Shown one piece after another: positions 34,273 through 43,092 of a stretch of 45,090 nt of DNA. Location: assembly GCF_022179185.1 (NCBI RefSeq), contig NZ_BPQJ01000052.1, positions 1 through 45,090 on the forward strand, written 5' to 3'. The position numbers and the translations under genes were made by a program. The notes beneath the pieces were generated by a model. The model made no database searches. It was not told where the DNA came from and saw nothing but the letters and a program-made list of their open reading frames with translations. The stretch comes from Methylobacterium frigidaeris (lineage in GTDB: Bacteria > Pseudomonadota > Alphaproteobacteria > Rhizobiales > Beijerinckiaceae). Each line of letters begins with the position of its first letter. Positions within the stretch are counted from its first letter, which is position 1.

Positions 34273-35478
34273 TCAGCTCTTGCCCACCAGCGGGCAGCCG
34301 CCCTGGCTCATCGGCTTGAAGGCCTGGTCGCCGGGGATCGTGGCGAGCTTGTTGTAGACGTCCCAGGGGCCCTTCGATTCGGACGGCTTCTTGACCTCGA
34401 ACAGGTACATGTCGTGGATCGTGCGGCCGTCGGGCCGGACCAGGCCCTTGCCGAACAGCGGATCGTCGGTCGGGTTGGCCTTCATCCACTCCATGACGAC
34501 CTTGGGGTCCTTCGACTTCGTCGCCGCGACCGCCTTCAGGTAGTGCATCAGCCCGCCATAGACGCCGGCCTGGTTCATGCTCGGCATGTTGCCGTTCGCA
34601 CGCTTGGCGAAGCGCTCCGAGAAGGCCCGGGTCCCGTCGTTCAGGTCCCAGTAGAAGGCCTCCGTGAGCACAAGCCCCTTGGCGATCTCGAGACCGAGCG
34701 CCTTGGCGTCCTGCGCGTAGAACAGCAGCGCCGCGAGCTTCTGCCCGCCCTCCGTGATGCCGAATTCATGCGCCTGCTTGACGGCGTTGATCGTGTCGCC
34801 GCCGGCATTGGCGAGGCCGATCACCTTGGCGCGTGAGGCCTGCGCCTGGAGCAGGAAGGACGAGAAGTCGCTCGCCGGGAACGGCACCTTGGCGGAGCCG
34901 AGAACCTTGCCGCCGCTGCGCGTGACGACGGCGGCGGTCTCGTTCTGAAGCGATTGCCCGAAGGCGTAATCCGCCGTCAGGAAGAACCAGGTGTCGCCGC
35001 CGCGCTTGACCATGGCACCGCCAGTGCCGTTCGCGAGCGCATAGGTGTCGTAGGTCCAGTGGATGGTGTTGGGCGAGCATTGCGGGCCGGTCAGGTCGGT
35101 GGTGCCGGCGCCCGAATTGATGAAGATCTTGTTCTTCTCGCGCGTGACCTGGCTCACCGCGAGGGCGACGGACGAGGTCGGCACGTCGAAGATGGCATCG
35201 ACGCCGTCCCGGTCGTACCATTGCCGCGCGACGCCGGCGCCGATATCGGGCTTGTTCTGGTGATCGGCGGCCACGATCTCGACGGTGACGTCCTTGCTGA
35301 TCGCCGCGAAATCCTCCGCCGCGAGCTGCGCCGCGAGGACCGAGCCCTTGCCGCCGATATCCGAGTAGACGCCCGACATGTCGTTCAGGACGCCGATCTT
35401 GACCTTGGTCTGCGCCAGGGCGGGCAGCACCGACAGTACGAGGCATCCGGCAGACAAGAGCAACCGCTTCATGGACAT
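34273..35478 (-). CDS. Orphan Liv-type ABC binding protein
   Basis: Periplasmic binding protein of the Peripla_BP_6 type, 401 residues, with a Sec signal peptide (MSMKRLLLSAGCLVLSVLPALA, cleavage near residue 22). The mature protein starts KVKIGVLNDMSGVYSDIGG and contains WYDRDGVDAIFDVPTSSVAL, FFLTADYAFGQSL and GGLMHYLKAVAATKSKDP. This subgroup (ADHQNKPDIG and the two late cysteines, one at QCSPNT and one near the C-terminus) often occurs without adjacent permeases. ATG at 35478 is favoured by GGAGG at six to seven bases. No transporter subunits lie nearby, so it may use the Liv system at 26872-30315 or another one. Ligand unknown. Confidence 0.88.
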   Translation of the reverse strand: MSMKRLLLSAGCLVLSVLPALAQTKVKIGVLNDMSGVYSDIGGKGSVLAAQLAAEDFAAISKDVTVEIVAADHQNKPDIGAGVARQWYDRDGVDAIFDVPTSSVALAVSQVTREKNKIFINSGAGTTDLTGPQCSPNTIHWTYDTYALANGTGGAMVKRGGDTWFFLTADYAFGQSLQNETAAVVTRSGGKVLGSAKVPFPASDFSSFLLQAQASRAKVIGLANAGGDTINAVKQAHEFGITEGGQKLAALLFYAQDAKALGLEIAKGLVLTEAFYWDLNDGTRAFSERFAKRANGNMPSMNQAGVYGGLMHYLKAVAATKSKDPKVVMEWMKANPTDDPLFGKGLVRPDGRTIHDMYLFEVKKPSESKGPWDVYNKLATIPGDQAFKPMSQGGCPLVGKS

Positions 35479-35615
35479 CAAGATCTCCTCCCGATCGATG
35501 GTTGTTATCGGCCCAGAAGGCGTCTTTCGGCGGTGGTCGTCAAGCTCGACGATCGGCCGTAGGGACGTGTGCCTTCCGGCTCTCGCCGGCGGCCGGTCCG
35601 GCGCGGTGATGCGGA

Positions 35616-36884
35616 CTATCCCCCCGGCCGGCCGCTCTCCGCGGCAGGCGCGACCCGCGCGCAGATCAGGAACAGGCCCGCGACGCCGAACGCGACCAGC
35701 GTCGAGGCGAGGCCCGAGGTGAGCGGGCCGGCGAGCGCCGCACCAGTCACATCGCCGAGATTCATCGCCGCCATGTAGATCTGGAACTGCGTCGCCGAGG
35801 CCCCGCCCGTGCGGCTCGCCAGCAGCACGGCCGGCAGCAGCGCGACGTAGAGCAGCGCCGGCACCACGCTGGCGAGGCCCAGGATGACGGGGCCCGCCGC
35901 CGCCTCCAGCCCGGCGGCGATCAGCGCGCCGGCGATCCCGAACGCCGCCGCGCAGGCGAGGAGGAGGAGGCGCAGGGCCCGCCCCGGCCCGATCCGGTCG
36001 ACGGTCGCGCCGAGTCCCGCCGCCCCGAGGGTGCCGCCGAGGAGCCCGAGCAGGGCCTGCAGGCGCGAGAGGGCCTCCGCGTCCCAGCCATGGACCTGCA
36101 CCAGGGCGACGGCGAACGGCACCTGGAACAGCGCGAGCCCGAGATCGATGCAGAAGCACATCGCCAGCAGCAGCGCCGCATCGCGCCGCCGGAACGAGGC
36201 GAGGAGCCGCCGCGGGAAGGCGGGTACCTCCCGGGGTCGTTCCGGCTCCGGTTTCCGCCAGTGCAGGGAGAGGAGCGCGTCGCCCGGTGCCTCGCGCACG
36301 AGGAGGGCGACGAGGGCGAGCGGCGTCGTCAGGCCGAGGAGCGCGCCGGCCGCCGCCCGAAAGCCGTGCGTCGCGAGGATCCACGCGAAGACCGCGCTCC
36401 CGGCGGCGCTGCCGATCACGACGCCCGCCCGCGTCGCGGCGCTGATGCGCCCCAGTTCGTCCGTCGGCACGGTGCCGGCGATCAGGCGGTCGGTGGCGGT
36501 GTCGGCGAGCGACGCGGCGAGGCTGTGCAGGGAGAGGACGAGGCTGATCGCGGTCAGGCTCGCGGCCGCGCCGAGGAGGAGCAGGCCGGTGAGGCTCGCC
36601 TGCGCACCGAGGAGGGCGAGGACCAGCCAGGCGCGGCGCGGCCCCATGCGGTGGGGCGCCCCGCGGTCGATCACCGGACCCCAGAGCAAAGGCTGCAGGA
36701 CCCAGGGCAGGCCGACCAGCGCGAGGTGGCGGCCGACCTCCGCCGTGGAGGCGCCCGCGGCGGCGAAGTGGTTGGCGAGCGCCGTCAGGCCGAAGCCGGC
36801 CACGAGGCCCTGGTAGAGGTAGAGGAGCGTGAACAGGCTGAACCGCCAGCGCGATCGTTGCAGGCTCGGCGGTCCCTGGTTCAT
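35616..36884 (-). CDS. MFS transporter, AmpG-like
   Basis: Major facilitator transporter, 422 residues, with about twelve hydrophobic segments in two sets of six and a charged central loop (about 205-230, EPERPREVPAFPRR). The opening FSLFTLLYLYQGLVAGFGLTAL and the loop VIDRGAPHRMGPRRAW resemble AmpG/acetyl-CoA-transporter-like members. The ATG at 36884 is divergent from the decarboxylase-like gene. Substrate is unknown: AmpG-type members import muropeptides, while others move siderophores or acyl-CoA. Confidence 0.82.
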   Translation of the reverse strand: MNQGPPSLQRSRWRFSLFTLLYLYQGLVAGFGLTALANHFAAAGASTAEVGRHLALVGLPWVLQPLLWGPVIDRGAPHRMGPRRAWLVLALLGAQASLTGLLLLGAAASLTAISLVLSLHSLAASLADTATDRLIAGTVPTDELGRISAATRAGVVIGSAAGSAVFAWILATHGFRAAAGALLGLTTPLALVALLVREAPGDALLSLHWRKPEPERPREVPAFPRRLLASFRRRDAALLLAMCFCIDLGLALFQVPFAVALVQVHGWDAEALSRLQALLGLLGGTLGAAGLGATVDRIGPGRALRLLLLACAAAFGIAGALIAAGLEAAAGPVILGLASVVPALLYVALLPAVLLASRTGGASATQFQIYMAAMNLGDVTGAALAGPLTSGLASTLVAFGVAGLFLICARVAPAAESGRPGG

Positions 36885-36927
36885 CGCATCGGTCCCCGAT
36901 CACCCCGGGCAGGCTGCCCGCGTATCG

Positions 36928-36948
36928 AACCGCGAACCGCGAACCGCG
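36928..36948. repeat. Three tandem AACCGCG heptamers in a divergent promoter region
   Basis: AACCGCG occurs three times head to tail (36928-36934, 36935-36941, 36942-36948) in the 168-bp gap between the divergent MFS and decarboxylase-like genes. An inverted partial copy (GCGCGGTTCC) lies near 37001-37010. Could be a regulator site. Confidence 0.5.
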
Positions 36949-37052
36949 CCCGGGTTCCCGCCAACGCGTCGGGGAAGAACGGGCCGGACACCCTGCGCCG
37001 TGCGCGGTTCCTGGTGTACCGATGCCGGGCCCCAGGGAGGAGACAACAGAGA

Positions 37053-37589
37053 ATGGCCCGCATCCCCTACGCCGACCCCGCCCGGCCCGAGACGGCCGCC
37101 CTGGCCGAGCGGATCGTCGCCGAGCGCGGCGAGATCCTGCACCTCTACGCGATGCTGCTGCACAGCCCGCCGGTCGCCGAGGGCTGGCTCGCCTTCCTGA
37201 CCGCGATCCGCCAGCGCTGCGACCTGCCCGGCGACGTGCGCGAACTGGTCATCGTGCAGGTCGCGCACCTGAACGGCGCCCGCTACGAGGCCGAGCAGCA
37301 CGTGCCGATCGCCCTGCGCGAGGGGGTGACTCACGCACAGCTCGACGCGCTGCCGGACTGGCGGGCGGCCGACGTCTTCGGCCCGCGCGAGCGGGCGGTC
37401 CTGGCCTATTGCGACGCGATGACCCGGACCATCCACGTCGAGCCCGCGACCTTCGCAGCGCTGCGCGAGCATTTCGATCCGCGGGCGATCGTCGAGCTCA
37501 CCGCCACGATCGGCGCCTACAACATGGTGTCGCGGTTCCTGGAGGCGATCGGGATCGACTCCGCCGACGACAAGGGAGACGTCCGATGA
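37053..37589 (+). CDS. Carboxymuconolactone decarboxylase-like protein
   Basis: All-helical protein of the CMD/AhpD superfamily, 178 residues. The CMD core covers about residues 30-125: YAMLLHSPPVAEGWLAFL, VRELVIVQVAHLNGARYEAEQHVPIALREGV and ERAVLAYCDAMTR. The AhpD CxxC redox pair is absent; the helix has YEAEQH instead, as in CMD-like members not acting as peroxidase partners. ATG at 37053 has GGAGG 12 bases upstream. The stop overlaps the next start (ATGA), so it is co-expressed with the dehydrogenase-like gene. Exact reaction unknown; aromatic ring-cleavage metabolism is a guess from family use. Confidence 0.85.
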   Translation: MARIPYADPARPETAALAERIVAERGEILHLYAMLLHSPPVAEGWLAFLTAIRQRCDLPGDVRELVIVQVAHLNGARYEAEQHVPIALREGVTHAQLDALPDWRAADVFGPRERAVLAYCDAMTRTIHVEPATFAALREHFDPRAIVELTATIGAYNMVSRFLEAIGIDSADDKGDVR

Positions 37590-38491
37590 GCCGCCGCATC
37601 GCCGTGATGGGCCTCGGCCAGATGGGCTGGCCGATCGCCCTCAACCTCGCCCGCAAGGGCGACGGCACCGAGACGATCGTGGCGGTCGATGCCGATCCCG
37701 GCCGCGTCGCCGGCCTCGCGGAGCCGGGGATCGCCGTCACGACCGACACGGGCGCGGTCGCGGGCGCCGACGTGCTGTTCCTGTGCCTGCCCGACGGCGA
37801 CGTGGTGGAGGCGATGCTGTTCGGCCCCGACGGGCTCAGCGCGCGCCTCGCGCCGGGTGCGACGGTGGTCGATCTCAGCACCATCGCGCACGGGCAGGCG
37901 GTGAGCCTCGGCCGGGCGCTGGAGGCGCGGGGCCTGTGCGTCCTCGACGCGCCGGTCTCCGGGGCGCCGGCCGGGGCCGAGGCCGGGACGCTCACGGTGA
38001 TGTGCGGCGGCACGCCGGAGACTTTCGCGGCGATGAAGCCGCTCCTCGAGCGCATCGGCGCCCAGGTGCTGCACATGGGACCGCTCGGCAGCGGCCAGCT
38101 CACCAAGACGGTCAACAACGTGATCTACGACATCAACATCGCGGCGCTCGCCGAAGTGCTGCCGATGGCGGTGGCGATGGGCCTCGACCCGCAGCAACTG
38201 GCGAGCGTGGTGACGACGGGCACGAGCCGCAGCTACGCCTCGCAGTACTTCGTGCCGCGGATCCTGCGCGGCGAGTTCGACGAGGGCTACCCGCTGGGCA
38301 AGGCCTACAAGGATCTGGTCAGCGCCGCCGCGGTCTCGGTCGCGCGCGGCTTCCCGCTGCCGGTGACGGCCGCCGCCACGACGACCTACCAGATGGCTTT
38401 GCTCGCCGGCCACGGCGAGCGCGACAAGGGCGCGATGGTGCTGCCCTTCGAGGCGATGCTGGGGGTCAAGGTCCGGGCGCCCTCCGGGTGA
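37586..38491 (+). CDS. 3-hydroxyisobutyrate dehydrogenase-like NAD(P) oxidoreductase
   Basis: Member of the beta-hydroxyacid dehydrogenase family (3-hydroxyisobutyrate dehydrogenase / tartronate semialdehyde reductase), 301 residues. The nucleotide-binding opening is VMGLGQMGWPIALNLARKG (7-25); the substrate-binding loop is DAPVSGAPAGAEAGTLTVM; the catalytic lysine lies in GSGQLTKTVNN; the C-terminal KDLVSAAAVSVARG is the expected cofactor-site region. Start ATG at 37586 overlaps the preceding stop. Which hydroxyacid it uses cannot be told from sequence. Confidence 0.9.
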   Translation: MSRRIAVMGLGQMGWPIALNLARKGDGTETIVAVDADPGRVAGLAEPGIAVTTDTGAVAGADVLFLCLPDGDVVEAMLFGPDGLSARLAPGATVVDLSTIAHGQAVSLGRALEARGLCVLDAPVSGAPAGAEAGTLTVMCGGTPETFAAMKPLLERIGAQVLHMGPLGSGQLTKTVNNVIYDINIAALAEVLPMAVAMGLDPQQLASVVTTGTSRSYASQYFVPRILRGEFDEGYPLGKAYKDLVSAAAVSVARGFPLPVTAAATTTYQMALLAGHGERDKGAMVLPFEAMLGVKVRAPSG

Positions 38492-38507
38492 GGGCGCCCT
38501 TCGCGAT

Positions 38508-38816
38508 TCAGGTCGGCGACAGCACGTGGATGACGCGGGAGACGATGTGCTCCTTCGTCCTCGCACCGTAGGCCGCCATGTGGGGCGCGGCCGCATGCGC
38601 CTTGAGCGCGTCGAGGCTCGCCCATTTCTCGACCACCACGAAGGTGTCCGGCCCGAGCGGCGCCTGGATCGGCCCCACCCCGTCGGTGTCGATCGCCGCC
38701 CCGTACTCGATGCAGCCCTCCTCGGCATGGACGGCGGGCACGTTCGCCCGGAAGGCGTCGAGAACCGTGTCCCGCTGGCCGGGCTTGGTAGTGATGATGG
38801 CGAGGACGTGGATCAT
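38508..38816 (-). CDS. ABM-domain quinol monooxygenase (YgiN-like)
   Basis: Small dimeric alpha/beta-barrel protein with an antibiotic biosynthesis monooxygenase domain, 102 residues, as in YgiN-type quinol monooxygenases that need no cofactor. Markers are IHVLAIITTKPGQRD, EEGCIEYGAAID and the closing FVVVEKWASLDALKAHAAAPHM. Strong AAGGAGGAAACACC ribosome site before the ATG at 38816. It converges with the dehydrogenase-like gene 16 bp away and is followed upstream by an MFS exporter on the same strand. Confidence 0.88.
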   Translation of the reverse strand: MIHVLAIITTKPGQRDTVLDAFRANVPAVHAEEGCIEYGAAIDTDGVGPIQAPLGPDTFVVVEKWASLDALKAHAAAPHMAAYGARTKEHIVSRVIHVLSPT

Positions 38817-38854
38817 GGTGTTTCCTCCTTGAGTGCCTGTTTGGTGGTACGCGG

Positions 38855-40249
38855 TCACGCCACCCCCTGTCCCGGCCGCACGACCAGCCGCGACAGGCTC
38901 ACCACGCTGGCGATGCCCGCGAAGGCGGCGCCGAGCCCGAGCGCCAGGGCCGGGCCGTGCGTTGCCGCGATCGCGAAGCAGGCCGCCACGAGGGCCGCCC
39001 CTGTGGTCTGGCCGAGGAGCCGCGAGGTCGCCACGATGCCGCTCGCGCCGCCGGCGCGGGTTTGCGGCGCGCTCGTCATGATGGCGCGCAGGTTCGGCGC
39101 CTGGAAGAAGCCGAATCCGGCCCCGCACAACGCCATCCGCCAGGCGAGCCCGAGCACGCTCGGCTCGGCCGGCAGCGCCGCGAGCGAGGCCATGCCCAGC
39201 GCCAGGATCGCGAGCCCGATCCCGCCGAGCAGGCCCGGCGGGTAGCGGTCCGAGAGGCGGCCGGCGATCGGCGCCATCAGGGCGACCACCAGCGGCCAGG
39301 GCGTCATCAGGAAGCCGGTCTCGACCTGCGAGCGCCCGAGCGCGTGCTGGAACAGGAACGGCAGCGACACGAAGGCGAGCCCCTGCGCGGCGAAGGAGCA
39401 GACCGAGGTCGCGGCCGACAGCGCGAAGAGCGGGCGCTTGAGCAGGTCGACGGCGAGCATCGGGGCCGGGTGATCGGCCTGGCGGCGCAGGAGAGCCGCG
39501 CCGCAGGCCAGCGCCCCGGCGAATTCCGCCAGCACGCGCCAGAGCGGCCCGGCATGGGCCGCCTCGCCGAGGCCGAGCACGAACAGCGCGAAGGTGGCGG
39601 CGTTGAGGAGCGCGCCGACACTATCGAAGGCGTGACCGGCCCGTCCGGTCTCCGGCAGCGCGCGCCGGGCGAGGGCCAGGGCCGCGAGGCCGATCGGCAG
39701 GTTGATGGCGAACAGCCACGGCCAGGGCGCCGCCACCAGGATCAGCGAGGCCACGGTCGGCCCCAGCGCGAAGCCGACGCCGACCACGAAGGCGTTGAGC
39801 CCCAAGCCCCGCCCGAGCTCGTGGGTCGGGTAGATGAAGCGGATCAGCGCGACGTTGACCGCCATGAGCGCGCTCGCCCCGATGCCCTGCAGCACCCGCG
39901 CGGCGACGAGCGCCGGCAGCGACCAGGCGAGGGCGCAGACGAGCGAGGCCAGCGTGAACAGCACGAGACCCGCGACGTAGACCCGCCGCTGCCCGACGAT
40001 CTCGCCGAGCGCCGCGATCGGCAGGAGCGTCGCCACCACGGCGAGCTGATAGGCATTGACGATCCAGACCGACTCCGCCGGATCGACGCCGAGATCGGCC
40101 GCGATGGTCGGCAGCGCGGTGTTGGCGATGGCGGTGTCGAGCGTGGCGAGGGCCACGCCGGCGAGCACCGCGGCCATCGCCTGCCGGCGTTGGGCAGGCG
40201 GCAGGCCCTCGCGGGCGGCGGGTTCGGCGGGTGGTTCGGGTTGCGTCAT
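38855..40249 (-). CDS. MFS multidrug efflux transporter (DHA2, 14-helix type)
   Basis: Drug:H+ antiporter of the DHA2 family, 464 residues from the ATG at 40249, with about 14 hydrophobic segments. Motif C-like and family strings: LATLDTAIANTALPTIAADLG (close to the start of helix 1), ESVWIVNAYQLAVVATLLPIAAL, GRRRVYVAG-like GQRRVYVAGL and RVLQGIGASALMAV. A GTG at 40288 would add 13 Pro-rich residues; neither start has a good ribosome site. The ABM-domain gene follows 38 bp downstream, so the two may be co-transcribed and linked to handling of a quinone or aromatic compound. Confidence 0.88.
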   Translation of the reverse strand: MTQPEPPAEPAAREGLPPAQRRQAMAAVLAGVALATLDTAIANTALPTIAADLGVDPAESVWIVNAYQLAVVATLLPIAALGEIVGQRRVYVAGLVLFTLASLVCALAWSLPALVAARVLQGIGASALMAVNVALIRFIYPTHELGRGLGLNAFVVGVGFALGPTVASLILVAAPWPWLFAINLPIGLAALALARRALPETGRAGHAFDSVGALLNAATFALFVLGLGEAAHAGPLWRVLAEFAGALACGAALLRRQADHPAPMLAVDLLKRPLFALSAATSVCSFAAQGLAFVSLPFLFQHALGRSQVETGFLMTPWPLVVALMAPIAGRLSDRYPPGLLGGIGLAILALGMASLAALPAEPSVLGLAWRMALCGAGFGFFQAPNLRAIMTSAPQTRAGGASGIVATSRLLGQTTGAALVAACFAIAATHGPALALGLGAAFAGIASVVSLSRLVVRPGQGVA

Positions 40250-40529
40250 GTCCGGGGCGGGACGGGGGGAGGGGGCAGGGTGCGACACCGGTTCTGAATG
40301 TGTCCCGGCGGGCCGGCTGGCAAGCGGTTAAGTGCATCCCTCCGCTACCGTCGTATCGCGCGTCCGGACGCGGGGCGCGGCGTCGCGCCGGCTCGCGCGG
40401 ACGCCAGAACACCGCGAGAATCGACAAGACTTCAGTCCGTCCGCCGCACGATCCTCGCCCGGCCGCGCCCGCCGTACGGGCCGACCGGGAGAACCATGGC
40501 CGACGATCATGATCCCGGCGAGGATCTGC

Positions 40530-41053
40530 CGACCGGCCTTCGGCGCGCCGGGATAGACCTTGAGCGTCGCGTCGCGGATCATCTCGGCGACGAGCTTGGC
40601 GGCGGACTCGCACGGCGCGACCTGATCGGCGTCGCCGTGGGCCACCGGGGTCGGCACGTCGATCTTGGCCCTGTCCGACCGGAGGCCGGTCTCCGCGAGG
40701 GCCGTGGCGCAATCGACCGTTGCCTTGATCGAGGCCACCAGGGCGAGCTGCAGCGTCTGTCTGAAGACGCCCGGCGAGACGCTCGTCCCCGTGTGGATGC
40801 CGTTGAAAACGGGACTGAAATCGTCGAGGAACTGCGCCCGGGCCTTGACGATTCCAGCCTTCAGGGCGTCGAGGAACGCCTTGTCCCGCCCGTCATGGTC
40901 CGCGGTCTTGCCGACGATCGGGGACACCCGCTGACGAGCGCGAGCTTGGCGAGACCCGCCCGGCCGTGCCGGGCAATGTCGCGGGTCACGTCGCCGCCAC
41001 CCATCGAGGCTGACGAATGCGAACGCCGCTTCCAGGCCGACGCAGGTTTCCAA
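40530..41053 (-). pseudogene. Alpha/beta hydrolase (haloperoxidase-like), broken
   Basis: Remnant of a non-haem haloperoxidase-like alpha/beta hydrolase. Reading on the minus strand, VGLEAAFAFVS leads by a frame change into SMGGGDVTRDIARHGRAGLA and KLALVSG (around 40930-41010, the nucleophile region GHSMGGG in intact members), then another frame change into VSPIVGKTADHDGRDKAFLD, FRQTLQLALVASIKATVDC and VAHGDADQVAPCE (catalytic Asp region), ending near KVYPGAP. The N-terminal third with the oxyanion region is absent, its place taken by the AT-richer mobile-type DNA. At least two frameshifts. Confidence 0.65.
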
Positions 41054-41359
41054 TCCACGTTTAAGATGATGGCCCTCATTCCGACGATGTGAGGGCTGTT
41101 TGAAGCGTATGCGGCAGACCGCTATACAATCGTCTGCCGATCAGGAGGCAATACCTGGCGCTGCCGACTTGGTCATAAACTCAGGGATCACACCAACCCT
41201 AAGCGCTGCCAATTGTGGGAGCAGGATGGTGCCGCAAGAGGGAGGCGGTTCCACCTAGCATTTACCATGGATTTGATGAGCGATTGCAACGAGATAGCCT
41301 GCCTGACAATATGTCTGATAACTCGTTCCAGCGATCACTGCCTGACAACGGAAGCTCCT
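41054..41359. other. Candidate left boundary of mobile element, integrase leader
   Basis: About 305 bp between the broken hydrolase and the integrase. An inverted repeat GCCCTCA/TGAGGGC (41072-41078, 41090-41096) lies right where hydrolase similarity stops. Two copies of CTGCCTGACAA (41299-41309, 41338-41348) precede the integrase start and could be recombinase or excisionase arm sites. No tRNA gene is visible here. Composition changes from GC-rich to AT-richer over this stretch. Confidence 0.45.
41299..41348 (+). repeat. 11-bp direct repeats upstream of integrase
   Basis: CTGCCTGACAA at 41299-41309 and again at 41338-41348, spaced 39 bp start to start, with a partial copy (GTCTGATAA) between. 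Repeats like these near an integrase gene are often arm-type binding sites; not proven here. Confidence 0.5.
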
Positions 41360-42664
41360 ATGGTCGGACGTCACGGCAAATACCTATTCAAGCGCTCGAC
41401 GTCCGCGAATTGGTACTTGCGATTAGTATACCCTGCCGAGCTTGTGCCCATTCATAAAGCAAAGCGTTTAGAGGTCTCCCTTGGGACAGCCGATCGCGAT
41501 GAGGCGATGGTGCGAGCGTTGCCGCGCATCCAAGACCATAAACGTGAACTTTTGATGGTCCGTTCGATGATGCGGCATCAGACGATGGCGACCGCGTTTG
41601 TACACGAACCCGGCCGCGAGTATCTTCGCCCCGATGGTTCAAAGATCGTTGCAACTATCGCTCAGTTAATTCACATCGATGCCAATGGCATCGTTTCTAA
41701 AGTTGAAGAAAATATACCACGAGAGAAAACAATTTGGCAAACTACTCCTGATGGCGCGCGAGCCCTCGGGATTAAGGAAGAACACATCGCAAAAATGATG
41801 TTCGCAGACCAGCCAACAATAAAGTTAGCCCAAAAAACAAAATCGAGCGATCTCGATGTATTGATAGAATATTTGCGCTTTAAGGGTCACGATCTAAACG
41901 GTAGCTACGCAGCAGAGGCCCGCTCGACGTGGGAAGATTTTAGAGCCTTTTCTGGTGGAAAAATACTTAAGGAGTGTACGCGCGCCGATGGTTTTGCCTA
42001 CGTGCGCCATCTGCGCGGCAAAGGATTGAAGACGGCGACTATAATCAAACGAATTAATTTCTTAGCCGCACCAATCAATCATGCTAATGAGACCGGCGAT
42101 CTGTCCGGTAACCCATTTTTCCGGGTCGTTGATCGAAAGGACGATGCCTTAGAGAGACTATGTTTAAGTGACGCCGATATGAAGTTATGTAGGGACAATA
42201 TGCTCCCAACTCTCGGTCGCGATGAGCGGCTCATGTGGCTGTTTTTGGCGACAACCGGTATGCGTCATTCGGAGGCATATTCTATACGAGAGGAGTTCCA
42301 AGAAGGCGGTATCCGGTACGTTCGCGTGGGACAGAAGACAGAAGCAAGCAAGCGCCGTGTCCCCCTCCCAGAATGCTTATTGCCGTATCTGCCAAAAGAA
42401 ATCGTCGGTCCCATATTCACGGGAAGCAGTCTAAAAAACATACCCAAAAACCTGCTTCGCGCGCTACGTAGAGTTGGCATTAATGATAATAGGAAGGTTG
42501 TATATTCTCTTCGCCATCGCGCGCACACTCGGTTGCGTGAAGTAGAGTGCCCCGATGATGTGCAGCGTGAGATAGTTGGGCATGAAACCGGTGAAGCTCA
42601 TGCGCAATACGGACGCTATCCTATTCGAGTTGTGAAGCGCTGGATAGATACGATTGGGTATTAG
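41360..42664 (+). CDS. Tyrosine recombinase / site-specific integrase
   Basis: Phage-type integrase, 434 residues. The N-terminus (GRHGKYLFKRSTSANWYLRL) resembles the DUF6538-type arm-binding domain; a core-binding SAM-like domain follows (about 160-245) and the catalytic domain covers about 265-430. Visible catalytic residues are Arg302 (TTGMRHSEAYS), a lysine near 326-331 (QKTEASKRR), Arg385 (YSLRHRAHTRL), His408 (VGHETGEAHAQY) and nucleophile Tyr417. The box II histidine is replaced by Tyr382 (YSLR instead of HxxR). ATG at 41360 is preceded by GGAAG; the longer upstream frame is unlikely coding. The AT-richer composition differs from the chromosome, typical of a mobile element. Confidence 0.88.
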   Translation: MVGRHGKYLFKRSTSANWYLRLVYPAELVPIHKAKRLEVSLGTADRDEAMVRALPRIQDHKRELLMVRSMMRHQTMATAFVHEPGREYLRPDGSKIVATIAQLIHIDANGIVSKVEENIPREKTIWQTTPDGARALGIKEEHIAKMMFADQPTIKLAQKTKSSDLDVLIEYLRFKGHDLNGSYAAEARSTWEDFRAFSGGKILKECTRADGFAYVRHLRGKGLKTATIIKRINFLAAPINHANETGDLSGNPFFRVVDRKDDALERLCLSDADMKLCRDNMLPTLGRDERLMWLFLATTGMRHSEAYSIREEFQEGGIRYVRVGQKTEASKRRVPLPECLLPYLPKEIVGPIFTGSSLKNIPKNLLRALRRVGINDNRKVVYSLRHRAHTRLREVECPDDVQREIVGHETGEAHAQYGRYPIRVVKRWIDTIGY

Positions 42665-42697
42665 ATCGCCAAATATTTACAAGTGTAACCATAATCA

Positions 42698-43015
42698 TCA
42701 TGATCTACGCGATGCGTACGGCGAGGTTGATTTCAGCCAGCACGTAACATCTACGTGCTGGTCGATGCTCGCAATCTGCAATTTTATCTGTTTAGAGCAG
42801 TCATTAGACAAAAATGGCAGCATAGCTTCGAGCTTATCACGGAGGCGAGTGACCGTGGCCGCTGGTACGCAGAACTCGTATCGCTCACGTTGTTGCATAT
42901 CCCTTAAATAGTGCGGGCCATGTCCTAAGAACTCTCTGCAAAAATGGCGCTTCGATCGAACAGCCCCCAATCTGTAAAGATTATCAAACGTAGAAATCAG
43001 GTGAAAACCAAACAT
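42698..43015 (-). CDS. Small protein, DUF6626-like
   Basis: 105-residue protein of unknown function. The stretch LISTFDNLYRLGAVRSKRHFCREFLG with GHGPHYLRDM following resembles the DUF6626-type small proteins of Rhizobiales, which look like short helical DNA-binding regulators; this is from memory and uncertain. A helical C-terminal half (TVTRLRDKLEAMLPFLSND) follows. I chose ATG 43015 because AAGGGAG lies six bases upstream; ATG 43054 lacks such a site. It is convergent with the integrase and divergent from the next pair, the position expected of an element's control gene. Confidence 0.6.
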   Translation of the reverse strand: MFGFHLISTFDNLYRLGAVRSKRHFCREFLGHGPHYLRDMQQRERYEFCVPAATVTRLRDKLEAMLPFLSNDCSKQIKLQIASIDQHVDVTCWLKSTSPYASRRS

Positions 43016-43092
43016 TTTGCGCTCCCTTGATAAATAAGCGTAGGCTACCTCCATCAGTCAAACGAGGTATGCCGTTCAAGGAGCAATTATCA

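Noticed and set aside
41100..41210. Possible tRNA gene as integration target next to the integrase
   Set aside because: No cloverleaf or TTCRANNC arm could be built by eye.
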